Shown here piece by piece: positions 6,092 to 14,362 of a stretch of 29,036 nucleotides of DNA. Below the pieces are notes generated by a model. It was not told the origin of the DNA. It searched no databases and was given only the letters and a program-made list of their open reading frames with translations. A program made the translations under genes and the position numbers. Each line of letters begins with the position of its first letter. The stretch's first letter is position 1. This stretch comes from TMED14 sp965657195 (GTDB lineage: Bacteria > Bacteroidota > Bacteroidia > Flavobacteriales > Schleiferiaceae), in NCBI GenBank assembly GCA_965657195.1, contig CBFHNK010000015.1, positions 1-29,036 on the forward strand, given 5' to 3'.

Positions 6092-8542
6092 TTAAAAGTC
6101 GCAGCGCAAGTAGAACACGGGGAAGAGTCCGAGCTGGTACTCTTCGCGAATGCCCTCGTCGGTATCGGTCGTCGCGGGGTTGTCAAGTCCCGGAACGTAG
6201 GTCAGGGTCAGGATGTTCTGGGCTCCGGTAAGGTTTGAGATGTCCAGACCAAATTCCCAAGCCAGGTTGGGGTAGTTCCACTTGTATCCGAGTTTGAGGT
6301 CAAGGCGCTGGTAGGCGCGGTACTGAACGGTATTGAAACCGGCCTGCTCGAACACGATTTCGCCGGTGCGCAATGTGGCGTTTTGGTCCACCTTGTCGCC
6401 AAACCAGCGTCCGCCCACGGTGGTGAACTTGCCGCCCAGGGTGAATCGGTTGTTGGGGCCGAGTTTGAATTCCTTGGCTGCGAGCAGGTTGAACGCGTAG
6501 CGTCCGTTGAAAATGGTGTTGCGCAGGACGCCGTCGGAACCGCGGTACTTCGCGTCAAAAAGCGAACCGGTGGCCAGGAAGTAGACTCCGCCCGCAAAGA
6601 ATCGCTCAGCGGTCAGTTCGAGGCCGTAGTTGCGGCCCGTGCCGGTATTTTGAAGCGTGTCGGGCCAAATGCGTCCAAATCCGCTACCCGCATTCACCAT
6701 GCTGAACGCGCTCGAACGAACCTCAACGGGAATGTCGTAGAGGTACTGGTAGTAGGCCTCGATTTTGGTGCGCACGGGCAAGCCCTTGTAGGTGCGCTCC
6801 CATCCGCCGGCGACCTGGGCCGACTTCATGAGGCCGATGCGGTCGGGGTTGTGCTCGAGCGGGTCAAAGTTTTGCGTCGTCACAGCGTAGTAGTAGAGGT
6901 AGGGAGCCTGACCCTGGGCGTGCAAGCCGCTGCCCGCAAAGAAGCGGTCGGTCGCGGTGGCCTGGTAGCTCAGGCCGACGCGCGGCTCAAGCGGCATGAA
7001 CGACTTGTCGTTGACCCCGAGGTAGAGCGAGGTCACGCCGGCGGTGAAGGTGGTTTTTTCGTTAAGGCGGCTTTTGTAGCTCACGTAGGGCTGGACCACG
7101 GGCCACTGAGTCTGCGTGTTCCACTGCTTGCGCCAGGGGGGGAGGATTCCGGTAACGCCGTCAAACTGCCGCACCGAATCTTGGTAGTCGAGCATGTAGA
7201 GGTCGACGTTGATGCCGGCCTGCAGGGTACTGCGGGTGCTCAGCTTTTTGTTGTACGAGAAGAATCCGTGAATCTTATTCTCTTTAAACGTGTAGTTGAG
7301 CATGGTGTCGTTGGCCGTGACGATCCAGCCGAACTGGCCGCCGCCGAGGTCGCCGATTTCGCGCTGAAGCTTGGTGTTGACCGCGCGGATCACGGCCGTC
7401 GAAGCCGCTACGCCTGCCTTGATGTAGGTGGTTTTGTTGATCGGTTTGCTGTAGTTGATTCCGCCCACAAACATGTCGCTGCCGAAGTACTGGTCGCGGT
7501 CGGTTGAACCGTAGCTCTCAAATCCCGAGGTGTCGGTCTGCTCGCTGATCAAGATGTCAATGTCGCTAACGCCAAACATGCCCCAGGCGGCGATTTTGCC
7601 TCCGTTTTTCTGCGGAAACGTCAGGCGAAACGCCCCGTCTTGGTAGCGGGGAATGGCGTTGGTTCCGAGGTTGATGTTGAGCGACTGAAAGAGGCTGAGC
7701 GTCGAGTAGCGGTAGACGGCCAAAAAGCTGGGGGCCTTGGCGCCCTTGCCGAGCGGGCCTTCGAGCATGAGCTCGGTTCCGAGCAGGCCGAGCTGCGCGC
7801 TGCCTTCGAATTTTTGGTTGTTGCCGTCGCGCATCTGCAGGTCAAAGACACCCGCGATGGCGTTGCCGTACTCGGCGGGCCAGGCTCCGGTAAAAAAGTC
7901 GGAATTCGCGAGGAACTTATTGTTCAAAATGGTCACGGGGCCGCCGCCGGTGCCAGGAATGCTGAAGTGGTTGGGGTTGGGAATGTTGATGCCCTCCATG
8001 CGGTAGAGCACGCCCGACGGAGTGTTGCCGCGCACGACGAGGTCGTTGCGCTGGTCATCGGATCCCTGAACGCCCGCAAAGTTGGTCGCCATACGAGCGG
8101 GTTCGCCGCGGCTGCCCGCGTAGAGGTTGGTCTCTTCAACGCTGAACTGTCGGGCGCTGACCGTCGCCATTTCGTTTTTGGCCTGGCCGGCTGGGGTCGC
8201 CGTGACGCTCACTTCTTCGAGGCTGACGCTCGATTCCAAAAGTCCGAACTGCAGGACCGCTTCTTTGGCGGAATTCAGTTCAATGGCCTGGTTGCGGGAT
8301 TCGTATCCGAACATGTTGACCACAACGGTTTGGCGGCCAATGGGCACGTTGCGCAGGGTGAATTGCCCGTTTTCATCGGTTTGAACCGTTTGGTCGCCAA
8401 CGCGCACGACGGCACCGGGCAGGGGGTACTTCGAGTCGACGTCCACGACGGTTCCGCGAACCGTTTGCGTCAAAGTTTGGGCACTGAGCTGCAGGCTGAG
8501 CAAGGCGGCGCCCGCAAAAAGGAGTAGTTTGTTGAATTGCAT
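6092..8542 (-). CDS. TonB-dependent receptor with carboxypeptidase-like regulatory domain
   Basis: An 816-residue outer-membrane receptor for energised uptake of a large substrate. MQFNKLLLFAGAALLSLQLS is the signal peptide. A CarboxypepD_reg-like domain follows at about 25-110 (VRGTVVDVDSKYPLPGAVV, FTLRNVPIGRQTVVV). Next is a plug domain at about 120-250 (NDLVVRGNTPSGVLYRMEGI, WPAEYGNAIAGVFDLQMRDG), then a beta-barrel ending in the terminal aromatic FYLRCDF. I chose the ATG at 8542 because it starts the signal peptide; an in-frame ATG at 8569 lies 1 nt from a predicted -7 box and would add a poor signal sequence. It is divergent from a second TonB receptor across 85 nt and is followed by the DUF5916 gene on the same strand. 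No typical SusD partner is present, and the substrate is unknown. Confidence 0.92.
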   Translation of the reverse strand: MQFNKLLLFAGAALLSLQLSAQTLTQTVRGTVVDVDSKYPLPGAVVRVGDQTVQTDENGQFTLRNVPIGRQTVVVNMFGYESRNQAIELNSAKEAVLQFGLLESSVSLEEVSVTATPAGQAKNEMATVSARQFSVEETNLYAGSRGEPARMATNFAGVQGSDDQRNDLVVRGNTPSGVLYRMEGINIPNPNHFSIPGTGGGPVTILNNKFLANSDFFTGAWPAEYGNAIAGVFDLQMRDGNNQKFEGSAQLGLLGTELMLEGPLGKGAKAPSFLAVYRYSTLSLFQSLNINLGTNAIPRYQDGAFRLTFPQKNGGKIAAWGMFGVSDIDILISEQTDTSGFESYGSTDRDQYFGSDMFVGGINYSKPINKTTYIKAGVAASTAVIRAVNTKLQREIGDLGGGQFGWIVTANDTMLNYTFKENKIHGFFSYNKKLSTRSTLQAGINVDLYMLDYQDSVRQFDGVTGILPPWRKQWNTQTQWPVVQPYVSYKSRLNEKTTFTAGVTSLYLGVNDKSFMPLEPRVGLSYQATATDRFFAGSGLHAQGQAPYLYYYAVTTQNFDPLEHNPDRIGLMKSAQVAGGWERTYKGLPVRTKIEAYYQYLYDIPVEVRSSAFSMVNAGSGFGRIWPDTLQNTGTGRNYGLELTAERFFAGGVYFLATGSLFDAKYRGSDGVLRNTIFNGRYAFNLLAAKEFKLGPNNRFTLGGKFTTVGGRWFGDKVDQNATLRTGEIVFEQAGFNTVQYRAYQRLDLKLGYKWNYPNLAWEFGLDISNLTGAQNILTLTYVPGLDNPATTDTDEGIREEYQLGLFPVFYLRCDF

Positions 8543-8570
8543 ATGCAACGTTGGGGTGATTTTGTGCATC

Positions 8571-8578
8571 CAAACATA
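8571..8578 (-). promoter_or_regulatory. -7 box for the minus-strand TonB receptor
   Basis: TATGTTTG matches TAnnTTTG and ends 28 nt before the ATG at 8542. This is the longer-leader arrangement, unlike most promoters in this window. Confidence 0.55.
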
Positions 8579-8600
8579 GTTAAAGCCGCGGTCAAGGCCG

Positions 8601-8608
8601 CATCTTTG
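8601..8608 (+). promoter_or_regulatory. -7 box for the plus-strand TonB receptor
   Basis: CATCTTTG is one mismatch from TAnnTTTG and ends 19 nt before the ATG at 8628. It faces the opposite promoter 22 nt away, so the two receptors share a compact divergent control region. Confidence 0.4.
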
Positions 8609-8627
8609 TACTTAAATTTCTGAATTC

Positions 8628-11000
8628 ATGCAGTTTTTACTAAAGAAGCAGGCCGTGTTGGCAGTTCTTGCACTTGCCCTCAGCGCGGAAGCGTGGGCCC
8701 AGCGCACGTGGACGGCAAGCGGATTTGTGCGCGACGCTTCGTCCGGAGAGGCGCTCATCAGCGCCTACGTCTACGATGCCGTCACTGGCCGTTCGACCCA
8801 AACCAACGCCTACGGATTCTACAGCCTGACCGTGCAGGGCGACTCCGCCCGGCTTCAGGCGAGCTACCCCACATTCAACCCTGCGTTGCGCACCGTGCGG
8901 CCGGGATCGGGCGCCGCAAAGGCGGATTTGCTGCTCACGCCACTTGACGTGCAACTCAATGAGGTCGAGGTTGTTGCCGACCGTCCTATTCAAGAAGAGG
9001 TGCAGATGAGCACGGTTTCGCTCAGTATGAAGTCCGTGAAAAACTTGCCCGTGCTACTTGGTGAGACCGACATTTTGAAAATTATTCAGCTCATGCCCGG
9101 CGTGCAAAGCGGAACCGAGGGCACCTCTGGCTTCTACGTCCGCGGCGGCGGCCCCGACCAAAACCTGATGCTGATCGACGGGGTGCCGGTGTACAACGTC
9201 AACCACCTCTTCGGATTTTTTAGCGTCTTCAACGCCGACGCGATTAACTCAGTGGACCTGATCAAAGGCGGATTCCCCGCTAACTACGGCGGCCGTCTGT
9301 CGAGCGTACTCGACGTCCGCATGAAAGAGGGCAACCGCAAAGAGTGGAAGGCTACCGGAGCCATCGGGCTGATTTCGAGCAAGCTCACCGTCGAAGGACC
9401 GCTGTGGAAGGACCGCACCTCAGTGCTTCTGAGCGCCCGCCGCACCTACCTCGACGTGCTGGCGCAGCCGCTTATTGCGGCCCAGGATCCGAATACACGC
9501 GGCGGATACTACTTCTACGACCTCAACGGCAAGATCAACCACCAAATCAACCGCAACCACCAGATTTACCTGAGCTACTACCAGGGCTTGGACGAGGCCT
9601 ATGCCCGCACCAGCGATTCCTATGAATTCAACGGGACGCGCTATACCAATTCAATCGACAACTCGCTAAACTGGGGCAACCAAATCGCCACCGCGCGCTG
9701 GTCGTGGGTGATGAGCCCGAAGCTGTTCTCGAACGCCACGGCGACTTACAGCCGCTACCGATTCATCACCGACATCAAAGGTGAGGACCGCGAAGAGTCG
9801 CCCACTGGCGCCTTCACGAGCAAGTACGCGATCGCCTACCTCAGCTCGATCGAGGACATCGGAGGCAAGTGGGACTTTGAGTACCGTTGGGACTCCAAAA
9901 CCACCTTTAAGTGGGGCGCGAGCGTTACCCAGCACACCTTTGAACCGGGCGTCAGCAGCTGGAACTGGAGCGATGGCGGTAGCAACCTCGACACCTCATT
10001 TGGGTCGACGACCCAGCGCGCCCTGGACCAAGTCGCCTACGGCCTTGTCGACATTGCGCTGAACGACCGCCTGCGCGTCAATGCCGGATTTCACGCCAAC
10101 GGCTTTAATGTCGGAACCAAGAACTACCTCAGTGTTCAGCCCCGCATCTCGGCGCGCTACCTCGTCAGCGAGCGCGGATCGATCAAGTGGAGCTACGTGC
10201 AAATGGCGCAGTTCCTGCACCTGTTGGCCAACCAGACCATCGGACTGCCCACGGATTTGTGGGTTCCGGTCACTGAAAACGTCCGCCCCCAGGAGGCATG
10301 GCAGTCCGCCATCGGCTACGCCCACAACCTCGGCAAGGGCTGGGAACTCAGCATTGAGGGCTACTACAAAGACATGCGCAACCTGATTGAGTACAAAGAG
10401 GGCGCGACCTTTTTTCTCGGATTCAGCGACTGGCAGACCAAGGTCACTACCGGCCGCGGATGGGCCTACGGCGGCGAATTTTTGCTCGAGAAAAAGACCG
10501 GCAAGTCGACGGGCTGGATTGGCTACACGCTGGCCAAGACCACACGGCAGTTTGACGAACTCAACTTCGGCAACCCGTTCCCCTACACCTACGACCGCCG
10601 CCACGACCTGAGTGTGGTGTTCAACCACAGCTTCAGCGAAAACCTCTCAATGGGCGCCGTATTTGTGTACGGAACCGGCCGCGCCGTGACGCTTGCCACC
10701 CGCAAAATGTTTGCCCGCCCCGAGGACGCGTTTGACGGAACCTGGCTTCAAACAGTGGAGGCCATCGACGGACGCAACTCGTTCCGCGAGCCCGCCTACC
10801 ACCGCGCCGACATTTCGCTCACGTGGAAGCGCCCAACCCGCTGGGGCGACGGGGCCTGGCAGTTTGGCGTATACAACGCCTACAACCGCATCAACATTTT
10901 TTACATGGACTTTGGCTACGACGACCGCGACAACCGCGTGCTCAAGGGATACGGACTCTTTCCGTTGATTCCGTCCATTTCGTACTCATTTGAATTCTAA
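8628..11000 (+). CDS. TonB-dependent receptor with carboxypeptidase-like regulatory domain, DUF4249-associated type
   Basis: A 790-residue outer-membrane receptor. MQFLLKKQAVLAVLALALSA, ending in EAWAQ, is the signal peptide. A CarboxypepD_reg-like domain spans about 28-110 (ASGFVRDASSGEALISAYVY, YGFYSLTVQGD). The plug at about 120-235 is highly typical: LLGETDILKIIQLMPGVQSG, GFYVRGGGPDQNLMLIDGVP, FPANYGGRLSSVLDVRMKEG. The rest is barrel, ending SISYSFEF with a terminal phenylalanine. A DUF4249 lipoprotein gene follows with an ATG 5 nt after the stop. In Bacteroidota this receptor type is regularly paired with DUF4249 lipoproteins, which may act as surface or periplasmic partners in the way SusD does for SusC. 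Substrate unknown. Confidence 0.93.
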   Translation: MQFLLKKQAVLAVLALALSAEAWAQRTWTASGFVRDASSGEALISAYVYDAVTGRSTQTNAYGFYSLTVQGDSARLQASYPTFNPALRTVRPGSGAAKADLLLTPLDVQLNEVEVVADRPIQEEVQMSTVSLSMKSVKNLPVLLGETDILKIIQLMPGVQSGTEGTSGFYVRGGGPDQNLMLIDGVPVYNVNHLFGFFSVFNADAINSVDLIKGGFPANYGGRLSSVLDVRMKEGNRKEWKATGAIGLISSKLTVEGPLWKDRTSVLLSARRTYLDVLAQPLIAAQDPNTRGGYYFYDLNGKINHQINRNHQIYLSYYQGLDEAYARTSDSYEFNGTRYTNSIDNSLNWGNQIATARWSWVMSPKLFSNATATYSRYRFITDIKGEDREESPTGAFTSKYAIAYLSSIEDIGGKWDFEYRWDSKTTFKWGASVTQHTFEPGVSSWNWSDGGSNLDTSFGSTTQRALDQVAYGLVDIALNDRLRVNAGFHANGFNVGTKNYLSVQPRISARYLVSERGSIKWSYVQMAQFLHLLANQTIGLPTDLWVPVTENVRPQEAWQSAIGYAHNLGKGWELSIEGYYKDMRNLIEYKEGATFFLGFSDWQTKVTTGRGWAYGGEFLLEKKTGKSTGWIGYTLAKTTRQFDELNFGNPFPYTYDRRHDLSVVFNHSFSENLSMGAVFVYGTGRAVTLATRKMFARPEDAFDGTWLQTVEAIDGRNSFREPAYHRADISLTWKRPTRWGDGAWQFGVYNAYNRINIFYMDFGYDDRDNRVLKGYGLFPLIPSISYSFEF

Positions 11001-11004
11001 ATCA

Positions 11005-11859
11005 ATGAAAAAGTTACTCATTGCTGCAGCGGCCGTCCTTGTCGGGTCCTCCTGCGAACGCATTATTCCGTTTGACGCCGAGCAAGTGGATCCCGTGCTC
11101 GTGCTCTACGCCGACATCAACCCGAGCCAATCGCTTAAGGCGCACTTGAGCCGCACCGTCGGAATCCTCGACCAGGGCGAGCCCCAGCGCATTGCCGACG
11201 CCGTGGTCTGGGCCGAAGACTCCCTGGGCAACGTCCTCGACACGCTTCGCTCCGACGGAAACCCCGATGGTTTTTACTACAGCCCGGTGAAGCCCACGGC
11301 CGCCCAAATGGTCACGATCAAGGCCGAGTGGGGAGGCCTTCCTCAAGTTCAGGGGTCAGCGAAGGGCTTTGCCCTTGGCGGAACCTTCAGCTTGGATTCC
11401 ATCGGCTACAACCCGGGTAACGGCATGTTCGGAATGCCCTACGTCCTGATGCGCGTGACGCTGCAGGACGACGGAGTTCCCGGAATTTACCGCCTCGAAT
11501 TTTTTGAAGACATCGCAGACACCACGTGGGGCCAGTATCCGATTTACTCAGATTCCGACGATCCGCTCGTGCTGCAGCCCGCATTCGGAGGTGATTTTGG
11601 CGACAAAATTGACTTTGACAATGCCCTGTTTTTGGGTCAAACCCGCAGCATTGAAGTGAAAGTGTTTAAGTGGGTTTCTGAAACGCCGACCAAGCTCAAA
11701 ATCTCGAAGCTCGACGAGGCCACGGTGAAGTACGAGCGTTCGCTTCAAGCCGCACAAAACGGCGGCGGACCCTTCACGCAGCCCGTGCCCATCTTCAGCA
11801 ATGTGGTGGGCGGAATCGGTTTAGTCGGCGGCCGCGGCCACCGCTGGATCCGCGAGTAG
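11005..11859 (+). CDS. DUF4249-family lipoprotein, partner of the upstream TonB receptor
   Basis: A 284-residue exported lipoprotein. The N-terminus MKKLLIAAAAVLVGSSC has a hydrophobic core and a lipidated cysteine at C17, with a weak lipobox (GSSC). DUF4249 features follow: DPVLVLYADINPSQSLKAHL near the start, the pattern of a beta-rich domain, and a C-terminal VVGGIGLVGGRG. The ATG at 11005 is preferred over an upstream in-frame TTG because it begins the signal sequence; it lies 5 nt after the receptor stop, so the two genes form an operon. A terminator follows at 11881. The family's role is unproven; the association suggests a substrate-binding accessory subunit. Confidence 0.85.
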   Translation: MKKLLIAAAAVLVGSSCERIIPFDAEQVDPVLVLYADINPSQSLKAHLSRTVGILDQGEPQRIADAVVWAEDSLGNVLDTLRSDGNPDGFYYSPVKPTAAQMVTIKAEWGGLPQVQGSAKGFALGGTFSLDSIGYNPGNGMFGMPYVLMRVTLQDDGVPGIYRLEFFEDIADTTWGQYPIYSDSDDPLVLQPAFGGDFGDKIDFDNALFLGQTRSIEVKVFKWVSETPTKLKISKLDEATVKYERSLQAAQNGGGPFTQPVPIFSNVVGGIGLVGGRGHRWIRE

Positions 11860-11880
11860 CTTCAGCCACCCGCGCAAAGA

Positions 11881-11912
11881 AAAAGCCGACCCTTGCGGGC
11901 CGGCTTTTTTTT
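11881..11912. terminator. Bidirectional rho-independent terminator
   Basis: GCCG-a-CCC pairs with GGG-c-CGGC across a TTGC loop (11885-11904), extended by AAAA/TTTT and followed by eight T on the plus strand. An A-rich run on the left gives a U-run for the opposite strand. It sits between the convergent DUF4249 and persulfide dioxygenase genes and could end both. Confidence 0.85.
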
Positions 11913-11930
11913 ATGGAACAGCGACGGAGA

Positions 11931-13442
11931 TTACCCAAGCAGGCTCTTCAGCCAGCCCATGAATCCCTTGGGCGCATCGCCCGCGGCAACGGCCTCAGCC
12001 TGTGCCGCGGCCTTTTCTTCTTCAAGCTTCTTGAGCGTACTTGGGCACACGTAGGCACTCGTTTCGAGGCCTGGAGTGTCCTTGATCGCCCCAAATCCGC
12101 CGATGACGTCCACGAGGTCGTGGATTCCGCGACTCTTAAGAATCGAGGCGTAGATCATCGAACGGTAGCCGCCCGCGCAGTGAATGTGCATGGTACTGCC
12201 GGTGGGGAGCTCATTGAACTTCACATTCAAATCGTCAAGCGCAATGTTTTTGGCTTGCGGAAGGTTTTGGGCCGTCCATTCGCCTTCTTTGCGTGCGTCG
12301 ATGATGTTGAGTTCGGGCTTTGCAGCCAGGCGCTCCGCGAGTTCGGTCGCGGTGATTCGGGTGACGGTGTCGGTATCCATTCCGGCTTGGGTCCACGTGG
12401 CGATTCCGCCCTCGAGGTAGCCCAGCACGCGGTCGTAGCCTACACGGGTCAAACGGGTGATGACTTCATCCTCACGGCCGGGTTCGCACACGATCATCAA
12501 GGTCTGGTCGGTCGGAATCAATGCACCCACCCACGGAGCGAACTGGCCGTCGATTCCGATGTTGATGGATCCAGGTACGTGTCCGGCCGCAAAGTCGTCG
12601 GGCTTGCGGGTGTCGAGCACGAGTGCGTCCATTTCGCCTACCATGGCCTTGAAGGCCACGGGCTCAAACGCTTTAGATGCCTCGGCAAGCACTTCTTCGG
12701 CACCTGGGATAGCCTTTTTGTTCATGGCTACGTTCATCGGGAAGTAGGCGGGGGGCACGCCCAGTCCGTCGGTTACTTCTTTGATGAACTCTTCGCGGGT
12801 CATGTCGGCGCGAAGGGCGTAGTTGGTTTCGAGCTGCTCGGCGAGGGTTCCGACGGTCTCTTTACTCATGTTCTTGCCGCAGGCCGAACCGGCTCCGTGG
12901 CCAGGGTAGACCGTGATGGACGGCGGAAGCGTCATGATCTTGGTGCGCAGTGAGTCAAACAGGATGCTCGCGAGATCCTCTTGGGTCATGCTCGCGGCCT
13001 TTTGCGCCAGGTCAGGACGGCCAACGTCACCCAAAAAGAGGGTGTCGCCCGAGAAAATGGCCACTTGCTCGCCCGCTTCGTTGCGAAGGACGTAGCACGT
13101 AGACTCCATAGTGTGGCCTGGGGTGTGCAGCACCTCGATGGTCACATCTCCTACATGAAGTACTTCACCGTCGGTGGCAATGTGGGCCTCAAATTCGGGA
13201 TTGGCGTTGGGTCCGTACACGATGGGGGCATCTGTGGCCTTTGAAAGGGCCACGTGGCCTGATACGAAGTCGGCGTGAAAGTGCGTTTCAAGGATGTACT
13301 TGATCTTCACCCCTAAAGACTCAGCACGGTCGAGGTAGGGCTTGGTTTCGCGCAAGGGGTCAATGACCACGGCTTCGCCGTTTGACGAGATAAAGTAGGC
13401 TCCTTGAGCCAAGCATCCGGTGTAAATCTGTTCTACGTTCAT
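11931..13442 (-). CDS. Persulfide dioxygenase (metallo-beta-lactamase fold) fused to two rhodanese domains
   Basis: A 503-residue cytoplasmic fusion similar in layout to CstB-type enzymes. Residues 1-245 are an ETHE1-like metallo-beta-lactamase domain: THFHADFVSGH (H54, H56, D58), HTPGH (H110), SGDTLFLGDVGRPD (D133) and YPGHGAGSACGK (H182, with C188 as in CstB-like proteins). Two rhodanese domains follow, at about 255-355 with a CEPGRED loop (C319) and about 365-465 with a canonical CAGGYR loop (C422). The expected role is to oxidise persulfide made by sulfide:quinone oxidoreductase to sulfite and to pass sulfane sulfur on. The ATG at 13442 is preferred over an in-frame TTG at 13454. It is the last gene of the sulfide cluster, 30 nt after tauE. 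Having a cysteine in both rhodanese loops is notable, because CstB has one degenerate rhodanese. Confidence 0.9.
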   Translation of the reverse strand: MNVEQIYTGCLAQGAYFISSNGEAVVIDPLRETKPYLDRAESLGVKIKYILETHFHADFVSGHVALSKATDAPIVYGPNANPEFEAHIATDGEVLHVGDVTIEVLHTPGHTMESTCYVLRNEAGEQVAIFSGDTLFLGDVGRPDLAQKAASMTQEDLASILFDSLRTKIMTLPPSITVYPGHGAGSACGKNMSKETVGTLAEQLETNYALRADMTREEFIKEVTDGLGVPPAYFPMNVAMNKKAIPGAEEVLAEASKAFEPVAFKAMVGEMDALVLDTRKPDDFAAGHVPGSINIGIDGQFAPWVGALIPTDQTLMIVCEPGREDEVITRLTRVGYDRVLGYLEGGIATWTQAGMDTDTVTRITATELAERLAAKPELNIIDARKEGEWTAQNLPQAKNIALDDLNVKFNELPTGSTMHIHCAGGYRSMIYASILKSRGIHDLVDVIGGFGAIKDTPGLETSAYVCPSTLKKLEEEKAAAQAEAVAAGDAPKGFMGWLKSLLG

Positions 13443-13472
13443 AGTGGGTTTCAAGTTACGTCAAGGGTAGGT

Positions 13473-14276
13473 TTACGATAAAAATTCTTTGGTCAAAATA
13501 AAGAGGCCCATAACCAGGACAAACCATCCAAAGGCCTTTTGAAGGGGGCCAGAGGCAATGCGTTTGGACAGGATGGTTCCCACAATCATGCCAGCAATCG
13601 CGATTCCAGTCACGCTCAAAAGCAGCGTCCAGTCGGCATCCAAGTGGTCGAGGTCGCCGGTGAATCCGATGAGTGACTTGAACGCGATGATGGTGAGCGA
13701 AGTGCCGACGGCCACCTTCATTTCGAGGCCGGTCACGAGCACGAGGGCTGGGATAATTAAAAATCCGCCGCCGGCACCAACGAGACCGGTGAGGATTCCG
13801 ACACCAGCGCCTTCGGCGAGGACCAAGCCCACCTTGGCGGCCGGACTGAGTTCCTTTTTGGGTGCATTCGGGTCAACGGGCTTGCGGCCTTTGATCATTC
13901 CGCGGGCTGCCCACACCATCAGTACGGCAAAGAGCAGCATGAGGGTGGTGCCTTTGCCAAGGGCGAAGTCGCCTGAGGTCCAAATTGGGTCCGGAATCGC
14001 GGGCATGATAACCGAGCGCGTGAAGTACACCGCCGCAATCGACGGGAGTCCAAACCACAGTGCCGTTTTAAAGTCCACTTCGCCTGCTCGAGCCTTGGGA
14101 ACAATGCTCACGAGGGCCGTCGCACCCACAATAAAGAGGGAGTAGGCCGTGGCATCCACAGTGTCAACTCCGAAAAGGTACACGAGAACCGGTAGGGTCA
14201 AGATGGACCCGCCTCCGCCGAGAAGTCCGAGCGAAAGGCCAATGAGCAGTGAAGCGAGGTAGGCAATGATGATCAT
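13473..14276 (-). CDS. TauE/SafE-family sulfite/organosulfur anion exporter
   Basis: A 267-residue integral membrane protein with about eight predicted helices. The TauE/SafE hallmarks are two related halves, each with a Gly-rich motif: LSLGLLGGGGSILTLPVLVY near residue 15 and GILTGLVGAGGGFLIIPALV near residue 155. A GTSLTIIAFKSLIGF segment follows the second. Family members are thought to move sulfite, sulfoacetate, thiosulfate or similar anions. Its place between sulfide:quinone oxidoreductase and persulfide dioxygenase makes sulfite export the most likely job, which would prevent build-up of the dioxygenase product. A strong hairpin lies between it and the upstream sqr gene. Confidence 0.92.
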   Translation of the reverse strand: MIIIAYLASLLIGLSLGLLGGGGSILTLPVLVYLFGVDTVDATAYSLFIVGATALVSIVPKARAGEVDFKTALWFGLPSIAAVYFTRSVIMPAIPDPIWTSGDFALGKGTTLMLLFAVLMVWAARGMIKGRKPVDPNAPKKELSPAAKVGLVLAEGAGVGILTGLVGAGGGFLIIPALVLVTGLEMKVAVGTSLTIIAFKSLIGFTGDLDHLDADWTLLLSVTGIAIAGMIVGTILSKRIASGPLQKAFGWFVLVMGLFILTKEFLS

Positions 14277-14314
14277 GAGCGCAAAATTGAACTTTTTAGA
14301 ATAGGTCTAAAGTG

Positions 14315-14341
14315 ACTTCGGTCGCACAAGGCGACCGAAGT
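14315..14341. other. Perfect 11-bp intercistronic hairpin between sqr and tauE
   Basis: ACTTCGGTCGC (14315-14325) and GCGACCGAAGT (14331-14341) form a perfect 11-bp stem around a 5-nt loop. No U-run follows on the sqr strand, so it is more likely an RNA-stability or processing element, or a leaky terminator, than a strong rho-independent terminator. Confidence 0.6.
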
Positions 14342-14362
14342 TCCGAAGACCGTTCAAAGGAT

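Noticed and set aside
6383..8527. Long plus-strand open frames opposite the TonB receptor gene
   Set aside because: Antisense shadows of a clear TonB receptor; no motif or promoter supports them.
8543..8569. Upstream in-frame ATG (8569) for the minus-strand TonB receptor
   Set aside because: It would add MHKITPTLH before the signal peptide and lies 1 nt from the predicted -7 box, too close to be transcribed.
11913..12953. Plus-strand open frame of about 346 codons opposite the persulfide dioxygenase gene
   Set aside because: The metallo-beta-lactamase/rhodanese protein on the minus strand has full catalytic motifs; the opposite frame has none and starts just after a terminator.
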